Both the position numbers and the translations under genes were made by a program. 64,000 bases of DNA from Mariniphaga sp964540165 (lineage in GTDB: Bacteria > Bacteroidota > Bacteroidia > Bacteroidales > Prolixibacteraceae): assembly GCA_964540165.1 (NCBI GenBank), contig CAZILU010000002.1, positions 3,395-67,394 on the forward strand, in the 5' to 3' direction. This document shows, in pieces, positions 50,083 to 58,208 of the stretch (the first letter of the stretch is position 1; each line of letters starts with the position of its first letter). The notes below the pieces were generated by a model. That model worked only from the letters and a program-made list of their open reading frames with translations. It searched no databases and had not been told where the DNA came from.

Positions 50083-50937
50083 TTACACCTCCAGCCTTGA
50101 TTCAATCTGCCGGAGGGTTTGAAGCGCCAGGAGGTACTCATTGATTCCGGTAGTATTGATATTTTTTTTCAGCACAGCCTGTATAAAAGCATCGGTTTCA
50201 TCGCCTTTTTTAAATGGTGACAGATCGATGGTCTGATGGTTGCAATGGCTGGAGCCTTTGGTCAGATTGATCTCGGTAAACTGATCAAATGCATACGATT
50301 TAATTTTAAATTCCTGAACCTGCTCATTTTTGCCGGTATGGAATGATACCACCAGACCGTTGTCGTACTCCAATTGCAGGTTGGTATAATCTCCGCCAGC
50401 AGGTTCCGATCGATAGGCCACAGCTCTGATCTTTTTGGGTTTTGACCGGGTGACATCGGCTAACATGAGGAGCAATTGCAGCTTTTTGTTGGTTCCGAAA
50501 CTCTCTTTTTCGAAGCAGAATACCTCAATGAATGCCGGTTTTTTCAGATTTCTGTTTAGCCATCGAACGGCAGGTAGGTAACTGAACGGATTGGAAAACT
50601 GCACAACCGTTTGGGCCTCATCAATGAGTTTGGCCAGGTGTGTGCACTCGTCGATGGTCAGCTCCGGGTAGGTGACGGCAAGGAAGTGTTTTGAGCGTTT
50701 CACCATATCGCACAACTGTTGAAATGGCAGCAGGGTAAACCGGTTGATGATCAGGGCATCCGCCCGCTCAATCAGCTCAATACGGTTAAACTCAGGCACA
50801 GACAGGTGGTAGTTTTCCGGCTCTGTGCGGGTGCCGACCGACGATTTTCCGGCTACATATACTTCGGAGTGCTCCATCGCCTTTTTGGCATGGTGCTCCA
50901 ACGGGGGGATATCTCCTATTAATCCAAGATTCAGCAT
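50083..50937 (-). CDS. Gfo/Idh/MocA-like protein, short
   Basis: The 284-residue protein begins 'MLNLGLIGDIPPLEHHAKKAM' with a Gly-x-Ile-Gly variant of the Rossmann loop. A small Rossmann-like domain ('ADALIINRFTLLPFQQLCDMVKRSKHFLAVTYPELT') and a beta sheet part ('IRAVAYRSEPAGGDYTNLQLEYDNGLVVSFHTG') follow, reminiscent of the Gfo/Idh/MocA C-terminal domain. Both halves are shorter than usual (families are 330-450 residues) and the EKP motif is not evident ('YPEL' occurs instead). It may be a degenerate or specialised relative and the enzyme activity is unproven. It is convergent with the preceding lipoprotein and divergent from pcm. Confidence 0.6.
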   Translation of the reverse strand: MLNLGLIGDIPPLEHHAKKAMEHSEVYVAGKSSVGTRTEPENYHLSVPEFNRIELIERADALIINRFTLLPFQQLCDMVKRSKHFLAVTYPELTIDECTHLAKLIDEAQTVVQFSNPFSYLPAVRWLNRNLKKPAFIEVFCFEKESFGTNKKLQLLLMLADVTRSKPKKIRAVAYRSEPAGGDYTNLQLEYDNGLVVSFHTGKNEQVQEFKIKSYAFDQFTEINLTKGSSHCNHQTIDLSPFKKGDETDAFIQAVLKKNINTTGINEYLLALQTLRQIESRLEV

Positions 50938-51070
50938 ATCACAAATATAAAACTCCGGATGGGACTTTTCTTTCTATACGCTGCGAACTTATCAACTTAA
51001 AATGTTAATATTGTCCGTAACGTTTAAAAAGTAACCGGCAAGATTGCTGCATTGAAAAACAGAGTATTGT

Positions 51071-51724
51071 ATGGTAGAGAAAGAGAGTCCCAGGCATCAG
51101 GGAATGAGAAAACGGCTGGTGGATGGCTTAAAAATTAAGGGAATTCGGGATGAAAAAGTGCTGGCTGCCCTCGGAAAAGTGCCCCGACACCTTTTTATGG
51201 AGAGCTCTTTTATTAATTTTGCCTACAAAGATCAGGCATTTCCAATCGGGGCCGGACAAACCATCTCTCAACCGTTTACGGTTGCCTTTCAGAGTGCGTT
51301 GTTGCAGGTATGTAAGAACGATAAAATTCTGGAGGTGGGCACCGGATCGGGGTACCAGGCGGCTGTGCTGACAGAGATGGGTGCCAGGGTGTTCACCATC
51401 GAACGGCAGAAAGAGCTGTTTCAGAAGACCCAGGCTTTTTTGCGTGAGATCGGGTACTTCCCCGCCTGTTTTTTTGGCGATGGCTATGAAGGATTGCCGG
51501 CCTTTGCACCGTTCGATAAGATCATCGTCACTGCCGGCGCTCCATCCATCCCGCCGTTGCTGAAAGAACAGCTCCGGATTGGCGGAAGGCTGGTCATTCC
51601 GGTGGGCACCGAAACACATCAGGAGATGATCGTAGTGATTCGGGAGAGTGAAAATAGTTTTACCGTTGAAAAGCATGGGGGCTTTGCTTTCGTACCCCTC
51701 TTAAAAGGTGTTGTAACCAGTTAG
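51071..51724 (+). CDS. pcm: Protein-L-isoaspartate O-methyltransferase
   Basis: This cytoplasmic repair enzyme methylates L-isoaspartyl residues in aged proteins. The 217-residue protein shows 'RQGMRKRLVDGLKIKGI', 'VPRHLFMESSFINFAYKDQAFPIGAGQTISQPFTVAFQ' (PCMT signature), SAM motif I 'ILEVGTGSGYQAAVLTEMG', 'VFTIERQKELF' and 'PFDKIIVTAGAPSIPPLLKEQLRIGGRLVIPVGT'. Length is normal. The MBL-fold gene starts 3 bp after its stop, so they are co-transcribed. Confidence 0.95.
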   Translation: MVEKESPRHQGMRKRLVDGLKIKGIRDEKVLAALGKVPRHLFMESSFINFAYKDQAFPIGAGQTISQPFTVAFQSALLQVCKNDKILEVGTGSGYQAAVLTEMGARVFTIERQKELFQKTQAFLREIGYFPACFFGDGYEGLPAFAPFDKIIVTAGAPSIPPLLKEQLRIGGRLVIPVGTETHQEMIVVIRESENSFTVEKHGGFAFVPLLKGVVTS

Positions 51725-51727
51725 CGG

Positions 51728-52366
51728 ATGTTAAAAATAGAGAAATTTACCGTGAATCCCTTGGGAGAGAATAGCCTGGTGCTTTCGGATGAAACCGGCG
51801 AATGCATTTTGGTAGATCCGGGATTTTATTCCGAAGCGGAATGCAAAAGGGTTGTCAGATATTTGGATGAGAATCGGTTAAAACCGATCTGTATTGCTAA
51901 TACTCATGGTCATTTCGACCATGTGATGGGCGTTGGTTTCTTAAAGGAGAGATACGATTTGCCATTCTACCTGCACGGGAACGATTTTTTTTTGGTGGAA
52001 CAGGCGTTGGACCATGCCATGATGTTTGGTTTCGACATGGAGCCGGTGCCGATGCCCGATGACGAGTTTCCGGAGGAGGGATTATTGCGGTTTGGAAATA
52101 CCACGCTGCAGGTGATTCCGGTGCCGGGGCACGCTCCGGGGCATGTGGTTTTCTATTGCGAGGCAGCGAAAATTCTCATAGCCGGTGATGTTCTCTTCCG
52201 CGGCAGCATCGGACGGACCGACCTGGCAGGCGGCAACTATGAGACCCTGATCGAGGGAATTAAAAGCCGCCTTTTTTGCCTGCCGGATGATACCGTGGTC
52301 TATTGTGGTCACGGTCCGGAAACTACCCTGGGCCATGAAAAGGCGACCAATCCCTTTTTAGCCTGA
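51728..52366 (+). CDS. MBL-fold metallohydrolase, glyoxalase II-like
   Basis: The 212-residue protein has the metallo-beta-lactamase zinc motifs: 'ANTHGHFDHVMG' (HxHxDH), 'VPGHAPGHVVFY' (His), 'ILIAGDVLFRGSIGRTDL' (Asp) and 'VVYCGHGPETTLGHEK' (His). The order and size match the small hydroxyacylglutathione-hydrolase-like branch common in bacteria; the substrate is undetermined. It directly follows pcm and ends 78 bp before gcvP. Confidence 0.93.
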   Translation: MLKIEKFTVNPLGENSLVLSDETGECILVDPGFYSEAECKRVVRYLDENRLKPICIANTHGHFDHVMGVGFLKERYDLPFYLHGNDFFLVEQALDHAMMFGFDMEPVPMPDDEFPEEGLLRFGNTTLQVIPVPGHAPGHVVFYCEAAKILIAGDVLFRGSIGRTDLAGGNYETLIEGIKSRLFCLPDDTVVYCGHGPETTLGHEKATNPFLA

Positions 52367-52444
52367 TCCCGAATCCGGTCTGAATTCATAGAATACCTGA
52401 TTCATAATAAGAATACGTATATATAACCATAAAAATTAGCTGTG

Positions 52445-55309
52445 ATGTCTCACGATCGATTTGTTAACCGTCATATTGGTCCCCGCGAAGAGGAGATCAG
52501 AGAGATGTTGAAAACCATTGGTGTTGCTACGCTGGATGAGCTGACAGACCAGGCAGTGCCCAAAAGTATCCGGATGGAGGAGCCTCTGAAGATTGGCAAG
52601 GGGATGACCGAGCGGCGATACTATCGGCGGATTCTGAGCCTGGCATCCAGGAACAAGGTGTTTAACACCTACATAGGTATGGGCTATTACGATACCATCA
52701 CCCCCGCGGTAATCCTCCGCAATGTGTTGGAGAATCCCGTTTGGTACACCTCATATACCCCTTACCAGGCGGAGATCTCGCAAGGGCGCCTCGAGGCTTT
52801 GCTTAATTTTCAAACCATGGTTTGTGAGTTGACGGCCATGGAGTTAGCCAATGCTTCGCTGTTGGATGAGGCAACGGCTGCTGCCGAGGCAATGGTTATG
52901 ATGTTCAATCTCCGTACCCGGCAAATGGTAAAGGATGGTGCCAACCAACTGCTGGTCGATGAGAAGATCTGGCCTCAGACCCTGGATGTTCTTACTACCC
53001 GCGCTACTCCTTATGGCATCGATCTGAGGGTTGGACCCATGGAGGCTTTCGACTATTCGGAGGCTACATTCGGTGTTATCGTACCGTATCCCAACGCCGA
53101 CGGGGAGGTTGTTGACTGCTCCAACGTTGTGGAGCAGGCTCATGCGCGGGGGATCAGGGTGGCTGTTGCGGCCGATCTGCTCTCCCTGGCGTTACTGGTT
53201 CCTCCCGGCAGGTGGGGCGCCGATATCGTCTTTGGCAACAGCCAGCGCTTTGGCGTACCCATGGGGTATGGCGGTCCGCATGCCGCTTTCTTTGCTGCCC
53301 GGGAGGAGTTCAAGCGACAGATGCCCGGTCGCATCATCGGCGTTACCCGCGATGTGCATGGCAACCAGGCCCTGCGCATGGCTTTGCAAACCAGAGAGCA
53401 GCATATCAAACGCGATAAGGCAACATCCAATATCTGCACTGCCCAGGCACTGCTGGCTACAATGGCCGGTTTTTTTGCCGTTTACCATGGAGCCGAAGGT
53501 ATTCAGACCATCGCCCGGCGGATTCATAACATCGCTGCTTTTTTAGCGGAAGAGATTGAAAAGATGGGGTACCGGCAACGCAACAGGAATTATTTCGATA
53601 CCATCCGTTTTTCCCTGCCCAAAAATGTAAAACGGGAAGATATCGAGTGGCTGTCGATCGAGCGGGAGATGAACTTCCGGTATTTTGAAAACGGGGAGGT
53701 TGGACTGAGCATTGATGAGACTACGAACCGCGAAGATATGACCTGGATATTAGAGGTGTTTGCGCGGGCAGCAAACCTGCCCTGGCAGCCGGTTGAAATC
53801 TATCCTCAGGGCTTTCCAATCGATGAAAAGTTCGCACGGAAAACGCCCTTTATGACGCAGGAGGTCTTTAATCGCTACCGGTCGGAAACGGAGATGGTCC
53901 GGTATATCAAACGATTGGAGCATAAGGATATATCGCTGACTCATTCGATGATATCTCTGGGCTCCTGCACGATGAAGCTGAATGCCGCTACCGAGATGTT
54001 GCCGCTGAGCTGGATTGAGTTTAACGGATTACACCCGTTTGTTCCAAAGAACCAGGCACGGGGTTACCATGAGATGATGGAAGAGCTTCGTCGCGATCTT
54101 GCTGAGATCACCGGCATGGCCGATGTTAGCCTGATGCCCAACTCAGGCGCTGCCGGTGAGTATGCCGGACTGATGGTGATCCGGGCCTTTCATGAGAGCC
54201 GGGGCGACAGCGGGCGCGATGTGGTGCTGATCCCTTCCTCTGCTCATGGTACCAATCCCGCCAGCGCTGTGATGGCCGGCATGCAGGTCGTTGTTGTTGG
54301 TTGCGATTCCAATGGCAACATTGATGTCGCCGACCTGAAGGCTAAAGCCGGAGAGCATCAGGAGAAACTGGCTGCGCTGATGGTGACCTACCCCTCGACA
54401 CACGGGGTGTTTGAGTCGTCGATCGCAGAGATGTGCCGGATCATACATGAGCATGGCGGACAGGTATATATGGACGGAGCCAATATGAATGCCCAGGTGG
54501 GGCTGACCTCGCCGGGACGGGTGGGTGCCGATGTGTGCCACCTGAACCTGCACAAGACCTTTGCCATACCCCACGGGGGAGGCGGGCCGGGTGTCGGGCC
54601 TATCGCCGTGGCCGGCCACCTGGTGAAGTTCCTGCCCTCGCATCCCGTTATGAACAACGGCCATGTGGGAATTACCGCCGTTGCTGCTGCCCCCTGGGGA
54701 AGCGCTTCGGTGCTGCCTATCACCTATGGTTACATCAAAATGATGGGAGCCGAAGGACTAACGCAAGCCTCCCGCGTAGCGATCCTGAACGCCAACTATA
54801 TGGCTAAAGCGTTAGAGCGTAACTACGGTGTTCTCTATACCGGCGAAACGGGACGCGTAGCTCATGAACTGATCCTGGAGTGCCGCCACCTGAAAGCTTC
54901 ATCTGGCATCAGCGAAGAGGATATCGCTAAACGGTTGATGGACTATGGATTCCATGCTCCTACCCTCTCATTCCCGGTGCATGGGACGCTGATGGTTGAG
55001 CCGACCGAGAGCGAGTCGAAAGCGGAAATTGACCGGTTCATCGAGGCAATGAACACCATCTATGAGGAGATCAAAGCGGTGGAGCGGGGCGAAGCTGACC
55101 GGAACGATAATGTGCTGAAAAATGCGCCCCATACCGCATTTGAGGTGACGGCCGATCGCTGGAGCCATCCCTACTCAAGAGAGAAAGCCGCATGGCCGCT
55201 GCCATGGGTGCGGGAGAATAAGTTCTGGGTGCCTGTAGGCCGGGTCGATAACGCCTGGGGAGACCGAAATCTCGTTTGTACCTGCGGAAGACCAGAGGAT
55301 TATGAGTAA
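52445..55309 (+). CDS. gcvP: Glycine dehydrogenase (decarboxylating), P-protein
   Basis: The P-protein of the glycine cleavage system decarboxylates glycine with PLP and passes the aminomethyl group to lipoyl-H-protein. The 954-residue single-chain form contains both halves: N-terminal (about 1-440, 'FIGMGYYDTITPAVILRNVLENPVWYTSYTPYQAEISQGRLEALLNFQTM') and C-terminal (about 460-950, 'HSMISLGSCTMKLNAATEMLPL'). The PLP Lys lies in 'CHLNLHKTFAIPHGGGGPG'. The ATG at 52445 is used; a GTG one codon earlier is an alternative. H- and T-protein genes are not in this window. Confidence 0.97.
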   Translation: MSHDRFVNRHIGPREEEIREMLKTIGVATLDELTDQAVPKSIRMEEPLKIGKGMTERRYYRRILSLASRNKVFNTYIGMGYYDTITPAVILRNVLENPVWYTSYTPYQAEISQGRLEALLNFQTMVCELTAMELANASLLDEATAAAEAMVMMFNLRTRQMVKDGANQLLVDEKIWPQTLDVLTTRATPYGIDLRVGPMEAFDYSEATFGVIVPYPNADGEVVDCSNVVEQAHARGIRVAVAADLLSLALLVPPGRWGADIVFGNSQRFGVPMGYGGPHAAFFAAREEFKRQMPGRIIGVTRDVHGNQALRMALQTREQHIKRDKATSNICTAQALLATMAGFFAVYHGAEGIQTIARRIHNIAAFLAEEIEKMGYRQRNRNYFDTIRFSLPKNVKREDIEWLSIEREMNFRYFENGEVGLSIDETTNREDMTWILEVFARAANLPWQPVEIYPQGFPIDEKFARKTPFMTQEVFNRYRSETEMVRYIKRLEHKDISLTHSMISLGSCTMKLNAATEMLPLSWIEFNGLHPFVPKNQARGYHEMMEELRRDLAEITGMADVSLMPNSGAAGEYAGLMVIRAFHESRGDSGRDVVLIPSSAHGTNPASAVMAGMQVVVVGCDSNGNIDVADLKAKAGEHQEKLAALMVTYPSTHGVFESSIAEMCRIIHEHGGQVYMDGANMNAQVGLTSPGRVGADVCHLNLHKTFAIPHGGGGPGVGPIAVAGHLVKFLPSHPVMNNGHVGITAVAAAPWGSASVLPITYGYIKMMGAEGLTQASRVAILNANYMAKALERNYGVLYTGETGRVAHELILECRHLKASSGISEEDIAKRLMDYGFHAPTLSFPVHGTLMVEPTESESKAEIDRFIEAMNTIYEEIKAVERGEADRNDNVLKNAPHTAFEVTADRWSHPYSREKAAWPLPWVRENKFWVPVGRVDNAWGDRNLVCTCGRPEDYE

Positions 55310-55329
55310 GAGGCCGGATGATGTCGGGA

Positions 55330-55422
55330 GGAAAGTAAAAAGGCAAAAGTTAAAAGTTAAAAGTAAAAAGGGAAGAGGGGAAAGGTAAAAGGTAAAAGGT
55401 AAAAGGCAAAAGGAGAGGAGGT
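55330..55422. repeat. Purine-rich low-complexity repeats of a GTAAAAG-like word
   Basis: Between gcvP and ispE a run of variants of 7-bp words (AGTTAAA, GGTAAAA) is repeated about ten times, almost entirely A and G on this strand except for single T. Such arrays vary by slippage. It immediately precedes the 45-bp palindromic repeats. Confidence 0.65.
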
Positions 55423-55445
55423 TTTTCGTAGGGCGAATTTTTTTG

Positions 55446-55565
55446 AACCTCCGGAGGGGGTTCCATATTTATAGGGAGAGAATGAAGAAGAACCTCCGGA
55501 GGGGGTTCCATATTTATCGGTAGAGATTGAAAAAGAACCTCCGGAGGGGGTTCTATATTTATAGG
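55446..55565. repeat. Three tandem copies of palindromic repeat, 45-bp period
   Basis: AACCTCCGGAGG followed by GGGTT and CCATATTTAT(A/C)GG begins at 55446, 55491 and 55536, exactly 45 bp apart. The spacers are purine-rich. The third copy carries a C-to-T change (TTCTATATTT). A single related copy lies at 22424-22455. The unit forms a stem-loop (AACCTCC / GGAGG...GGTT). The last copy ends 24 bp before the ispE start, so the array lies in the ispE 5' region. Confidence 0.8.
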
Positions 55566-55588
55566 ATGTGATTGTTAAAAATTATTTT

Positions 55589-56392
55589 ATGATTGTATTT
55601 CCCAATGCAAAAATAAATATTGGCCTGTTCATAACCGAACGGCGAGCCGATGGGTACCACAACCTCGAAACGGTCTTTATGCCGGTTCCGCTGACCGATG
55701 CATTGGAGATGGCAGAGACCGGCAGGTCAGGCATATCCCTCACCGGAATCGCTGTGGAAGGGGACCCGGAAGATAACCTGGTGCTGAAGGCATACGCTCT
55801 GCTGAAAGCTGAATATCAACTGCCTCCGGTGCAGTTCCATCTGCATAAGGTCATTCCTCCCGGCTCAGGACTGGGCGGGGGATCAGCCGATGCCGCATTT
55901 ACCCTCCGGATGCTTAACGACTACTTCGATCTGGGTATTTCACCCGATCTGCTGCGCAGCTATGCCGCACGGCTGGGGGCCGACTGCCCCTTTTTCATCG
56001 ATAACCAGCCGGCTTTTGCAACGGGAATTGGCGACCAGCTGACATCCATTAACATCGACCTCTCTGAATATCACCTGGTAGTTGTGAAACCTCCATTGGC
56101 CGTTACCACACGTGACGCCTACCGAAATGTTAATCCGGCACCGGCCCCTTTTTCTCTGAAAATGCTGGGCCAAATCCCTGTGACGGAGTGGAAAGATCAG
56201 GTGAAGAATGATTTCGAAGCCTCCATATTTCCTGAATTTCCTGAAATTGCTCAATGGAAGCAAATCCTCTACGACCTGGGTGCGGTCTACGCCGCTATGT
56301 CGGGCAGCGGTTCGGCTCTGTTTGCCTTGTTTCACCAACGACCTTCCATGTTGGAAAATAAAATACCAAAAAGTCTTTTATTAATCGGTTAA
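55589..56392 (+). CDS. ispE: 4-diphosphocytidyl-2-C-methyl-D-erythritol kinase
   Basis: IspE phosphorylates CDP-ME in the non-mevalonate isoprenoid pathway. The 267-residue GHMP kinase shows 'FPNAKINIGLFITERRADGYHNLETVFMPV' (substrate loop), 'VIPPGSGLGGGSADAAFTLRMLN' (GHMP glycine-rich loop), 'GADCPFFIDNQPAFATG' and 'GAVYAAMSGSGSALFALF'. The ATG at 55589 gives the normal start MIVFPNAKINIG; a GTG at 55568 is in frame but unlikely. Three palindromic repeats lie just upstream and may shape its mRNA leader. Confidence 0.95.
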   Translation: MIVFPNAKINIGLFITERRADGYHNLETVFMPVPLTDALEMAETGRSGISLTGIAVEGDPEDNLVLKAYALLKAEYQLPPVQFHLHKVIPPGSGLGGGSADAAFTLRMLNDYFDLGISPDLLRSYAARLGADCPFFIDNQPAFATGIGDQLTSINIDLSEYHLVVVKPPLAVTTRDAYRNVNPAPAPFSLKMLGQIPVTEWKDQVKNDFEASIFPEFPEIAQWKQILYDLGAVYAAMSGSGSALFALFHQRPSMLENKIPKSLLLIG

Positions 56393-56529
56393 AATCTTCC
56401 ATTTACCGAAAAATGCCCTCTTTCAGCAGAATTTTCATTCTTTTTAACAGAAAGAGGTGTAACCTTTGTACTGTTTTTGGGTCTATCTTAGAAACCATAT
56501 TGAAAACAGAACGAAAAGAGAAAGAAAAA

Positions 56530-56973
56530 ATGGAAACAATGAAATTTCGAATAAAAAGGATGGTGCTGGCTGCATTTCTGGTAACGGTTTTAGCCGTTGG
56601 AAATGTCGAAGCCAAAGGGTTAAAGATGCATCGTGCCTCAAGCCTTGAAAATGTTAAGGAGGCAAAAGTTCATCTCGAAGAGTGGATGGTTAGCGACCGT
56701 TACTGGCATCGGAATGATGTTGGTTATGCGATGGTTGCTGAGAGAGACGAGGTGTTGGCGTTAGCGCCCTGGATGTTGGATGTAGCCGGTTGGAACCGTC
56801 TGGTGCCTGTCGAAGTGCTGATGACGGAGATCGAGGTTCCGGTAGCGCTGGCAGATTGGATGCTCGATGTTCGGGGGTGGATACAAAGCACTGATATGAA
56901 AGATATGGTGTTCGTTGGTGAATATCGTCAGGGGTTAGAGGCGTGGATGGTTGATCAACAGTTTTGGAATTAG
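56530..56973 (+). CDS. Small exported protein with four W-M-x5-W repeats
   Basis: The 147-residue product (ATG at 56530 after an A-rich ribosome-site-like AAAGAAAAA) has a signal peptide ending near 'VEAKG' (residue 30). The rest is four copies of a short unit: 'LEEWMVSDRYW' (49-59), 'LAPWMLDVAGW' (78-88), 'LADWMLDVRGW' (107-117) and 'LEAWMVDQQFW' (136-146). The first Trp residues are at 52, 81, 110 and 139, an exact 29-residue period. The spacers are variable but rich in Val and acidic residues. I recognise no family. The repeats suggest a surface-active or membrane-binding amphipathic motif or a repeating fold (inference). It stands alone and ends at a strong terminator. Confidence 0.72.
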   Translation: METMKFRIKRMVLAAFLVTVLAVGNVEAKGLKMHRASSLENVKEAKVHLEEWMVSDRYWHRNDVGYAMVAERDEVLALAPWMLDVAGWNRLVPVEVLMTEIEVPVALADWMLDVRGWIQSTDMKDMVFVGEYRQGLEAWMVDQQFWN

Positions 56974-57005
56974 GAGAAAAGGAGATAGCGTTTTATTATT
57001 GGCAG

Positions 57006-57043
57006 GGATTCCATCAGGCAAAAATGATGGAATCCTTTTTTTT
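57006..57043 (+). terminator. Strong rho-independent terminator
   Basis: GGATTCCATCA (57006-57016) pairs with TGATGGAATCC (57025-57035) around an 8-nt loop and is followed by eight T. It ends the transcript of the W-repeat protein gene. Confidence 0.9.
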
Positions 57044-57154
57044 ATAGGCTGTGTTTCAAATTTTTTTAACGCGATAATTATTTACGGAACCAGAACGAAT
57101 CCGATTCATTTTTAATCGATGTTTATGAGGATTATATTTATCGGGCTCGTTTTG

Positions 57155-57162
57155 TATATTTG
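57155..57162 (+). promoter_or_regulatory. Candidate -7 element of the PorP/SprF gene
   Basis: TATATTTG is an exact TAnnTTTG match, 27 bp before the ATG at 57190. The -33 region has no clear TTG. Confidence 0.45.
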
Positions 57163-57189
57163 TTTGCATTGAGCTCAAAGGATTTTCTT

Positions 57190-58188
57190 ATGCGTTGGAT
57201 AAAATTGGGGAGTATTGGGGCGATACTGCTGTTGGTGATGCCGGTATACAAAAGCATTGCCCAGGATGTCTCCTTTTCCCAGTTTTTCTCCAATCCGGTA
57301 TGGCTCAATCCTGCTTTTGCCGGCTCCCTGGAGGTTCCCCGGCTAACGGTCCATTCCCGTAATCAGTGGTATGGCTTCGGGAGTCCTTACAAGAGCTACA
57401 GTTTAGGTGTCGATCTGGCGGTTTCTGAGCTGCGGGGCGGACTGGGTTTTTTTTTAATGAACGATGTGCAGGGGGAGGGTTTTTTTCAGACGCTGCAGAT
57501 GCAGGCGGCCTGGTCGGTGTTTGTGCCGGTGAGTGACCGGTATCAGTTGCAGGGTGCTCTTCAGGGTGGAATTGGCCGGCATGCGTTGCAACCCGGCAAG
57601 CTGGTGTTTCCCGACAATTTGGATCCGGTGTATGGTCAACACGGGATCTCCGGAGAGTTTGCCGGTTTTGGTGACACTGACTTCATCTATGCCGACTTGT
57701 CGGCCGGGATCCTGCTTTTTAGTCCTACGGTTTATGGCGGCGTGGCTCTGCATCACATCAACGAGCCGCGTTTCTCATTTTCAGGGCGTGGCGAGGGGGA
57801 GCAGTTGCCACGCAAATTCACAGCCCATTTTGGTGCCCGGCTTCCGGTATACCTTTACGGTCATCAGCGCAAGAAGTTTGACATCTCTCCCCAGCTGTTG
57901 ATTCAGTCGCAGCATCGCTATCTTCAGCTTAGTTACGGCATGTTGTTGTCTATGAAGGGATTGGAGGCGGGTATGTGGTTCCGGCAGAACAACCGCTTAC
58001 GGTACGATGCGCTCATTCTGATGGTTGGTTTTGCCCGCAACCGGTGGCAGATCGCCTACAGTTACGACATCACCGTTTCAGGTCTTTGGGGAAGTGCCGG
58101 TGGAACCAGTGAGATCAGCCTCAGCTTTTTACTGAAACCGATGGAACGAGGGAGGCACCTGCCCTTCTATCATGTGTATGAGGAGTAA
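57190..58188 (+). CDS. PorP/SprF-family T9SS outer-membrane protein
   Basis: The 332-residue protein has a signal peptide (ending 'SIAQD') followed by the family hallmark 'SFSQFFSNPVWLNPAFAGS'. Alternating beta strands of an outer-membrane barrel follow, e.g. 'YKSYSLGVDLAVSELRGGLGFFLMND' and 'LLIQSQHRYLQLSYGMLLSMKGLEAGMWFR'. The ATG at 57190 is chosen because it begins the signal. PorP/SprF proteins attach type IX cargo with type B C-terminal domains to the cell surface. The neighbouring convergent gene encodes exactly such a cargo, with only 20 bp between the stops. Confidence 0.92.
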   Translation: MRWIKLGSIGAILLLVMPVYKSIAQDVSFSQFFSNPVWLNPAFAGSLEVPRLTVHSRNQWYGFGSPYKSYSLGVDLAVSELRGGLGFFLMNDVQGEGFFQTLQMQAAWSVFVPVSDRYQLQGALQGGIGRHALQPGKLVFPDNLDPVYGQHGISGEFAGFGDTDFIYADLSAGILLFSPTVYGGVALHHINEPRFSFSGRGEGEQLPRKFTAHFGARLPVYLYGHQRKKFDISPQLLIQSQHRYLQLSYGMLLSMKGLEAGMWFRQNNRLRYDALILMVGFARNRWQIAYSYDITVSGLWGSAGGTSEISLSFLLKPMERGRHLPFYHVYEE

Positions 58189-58208
58189 CCGGAAACCGAT
58201 GCAACCGG

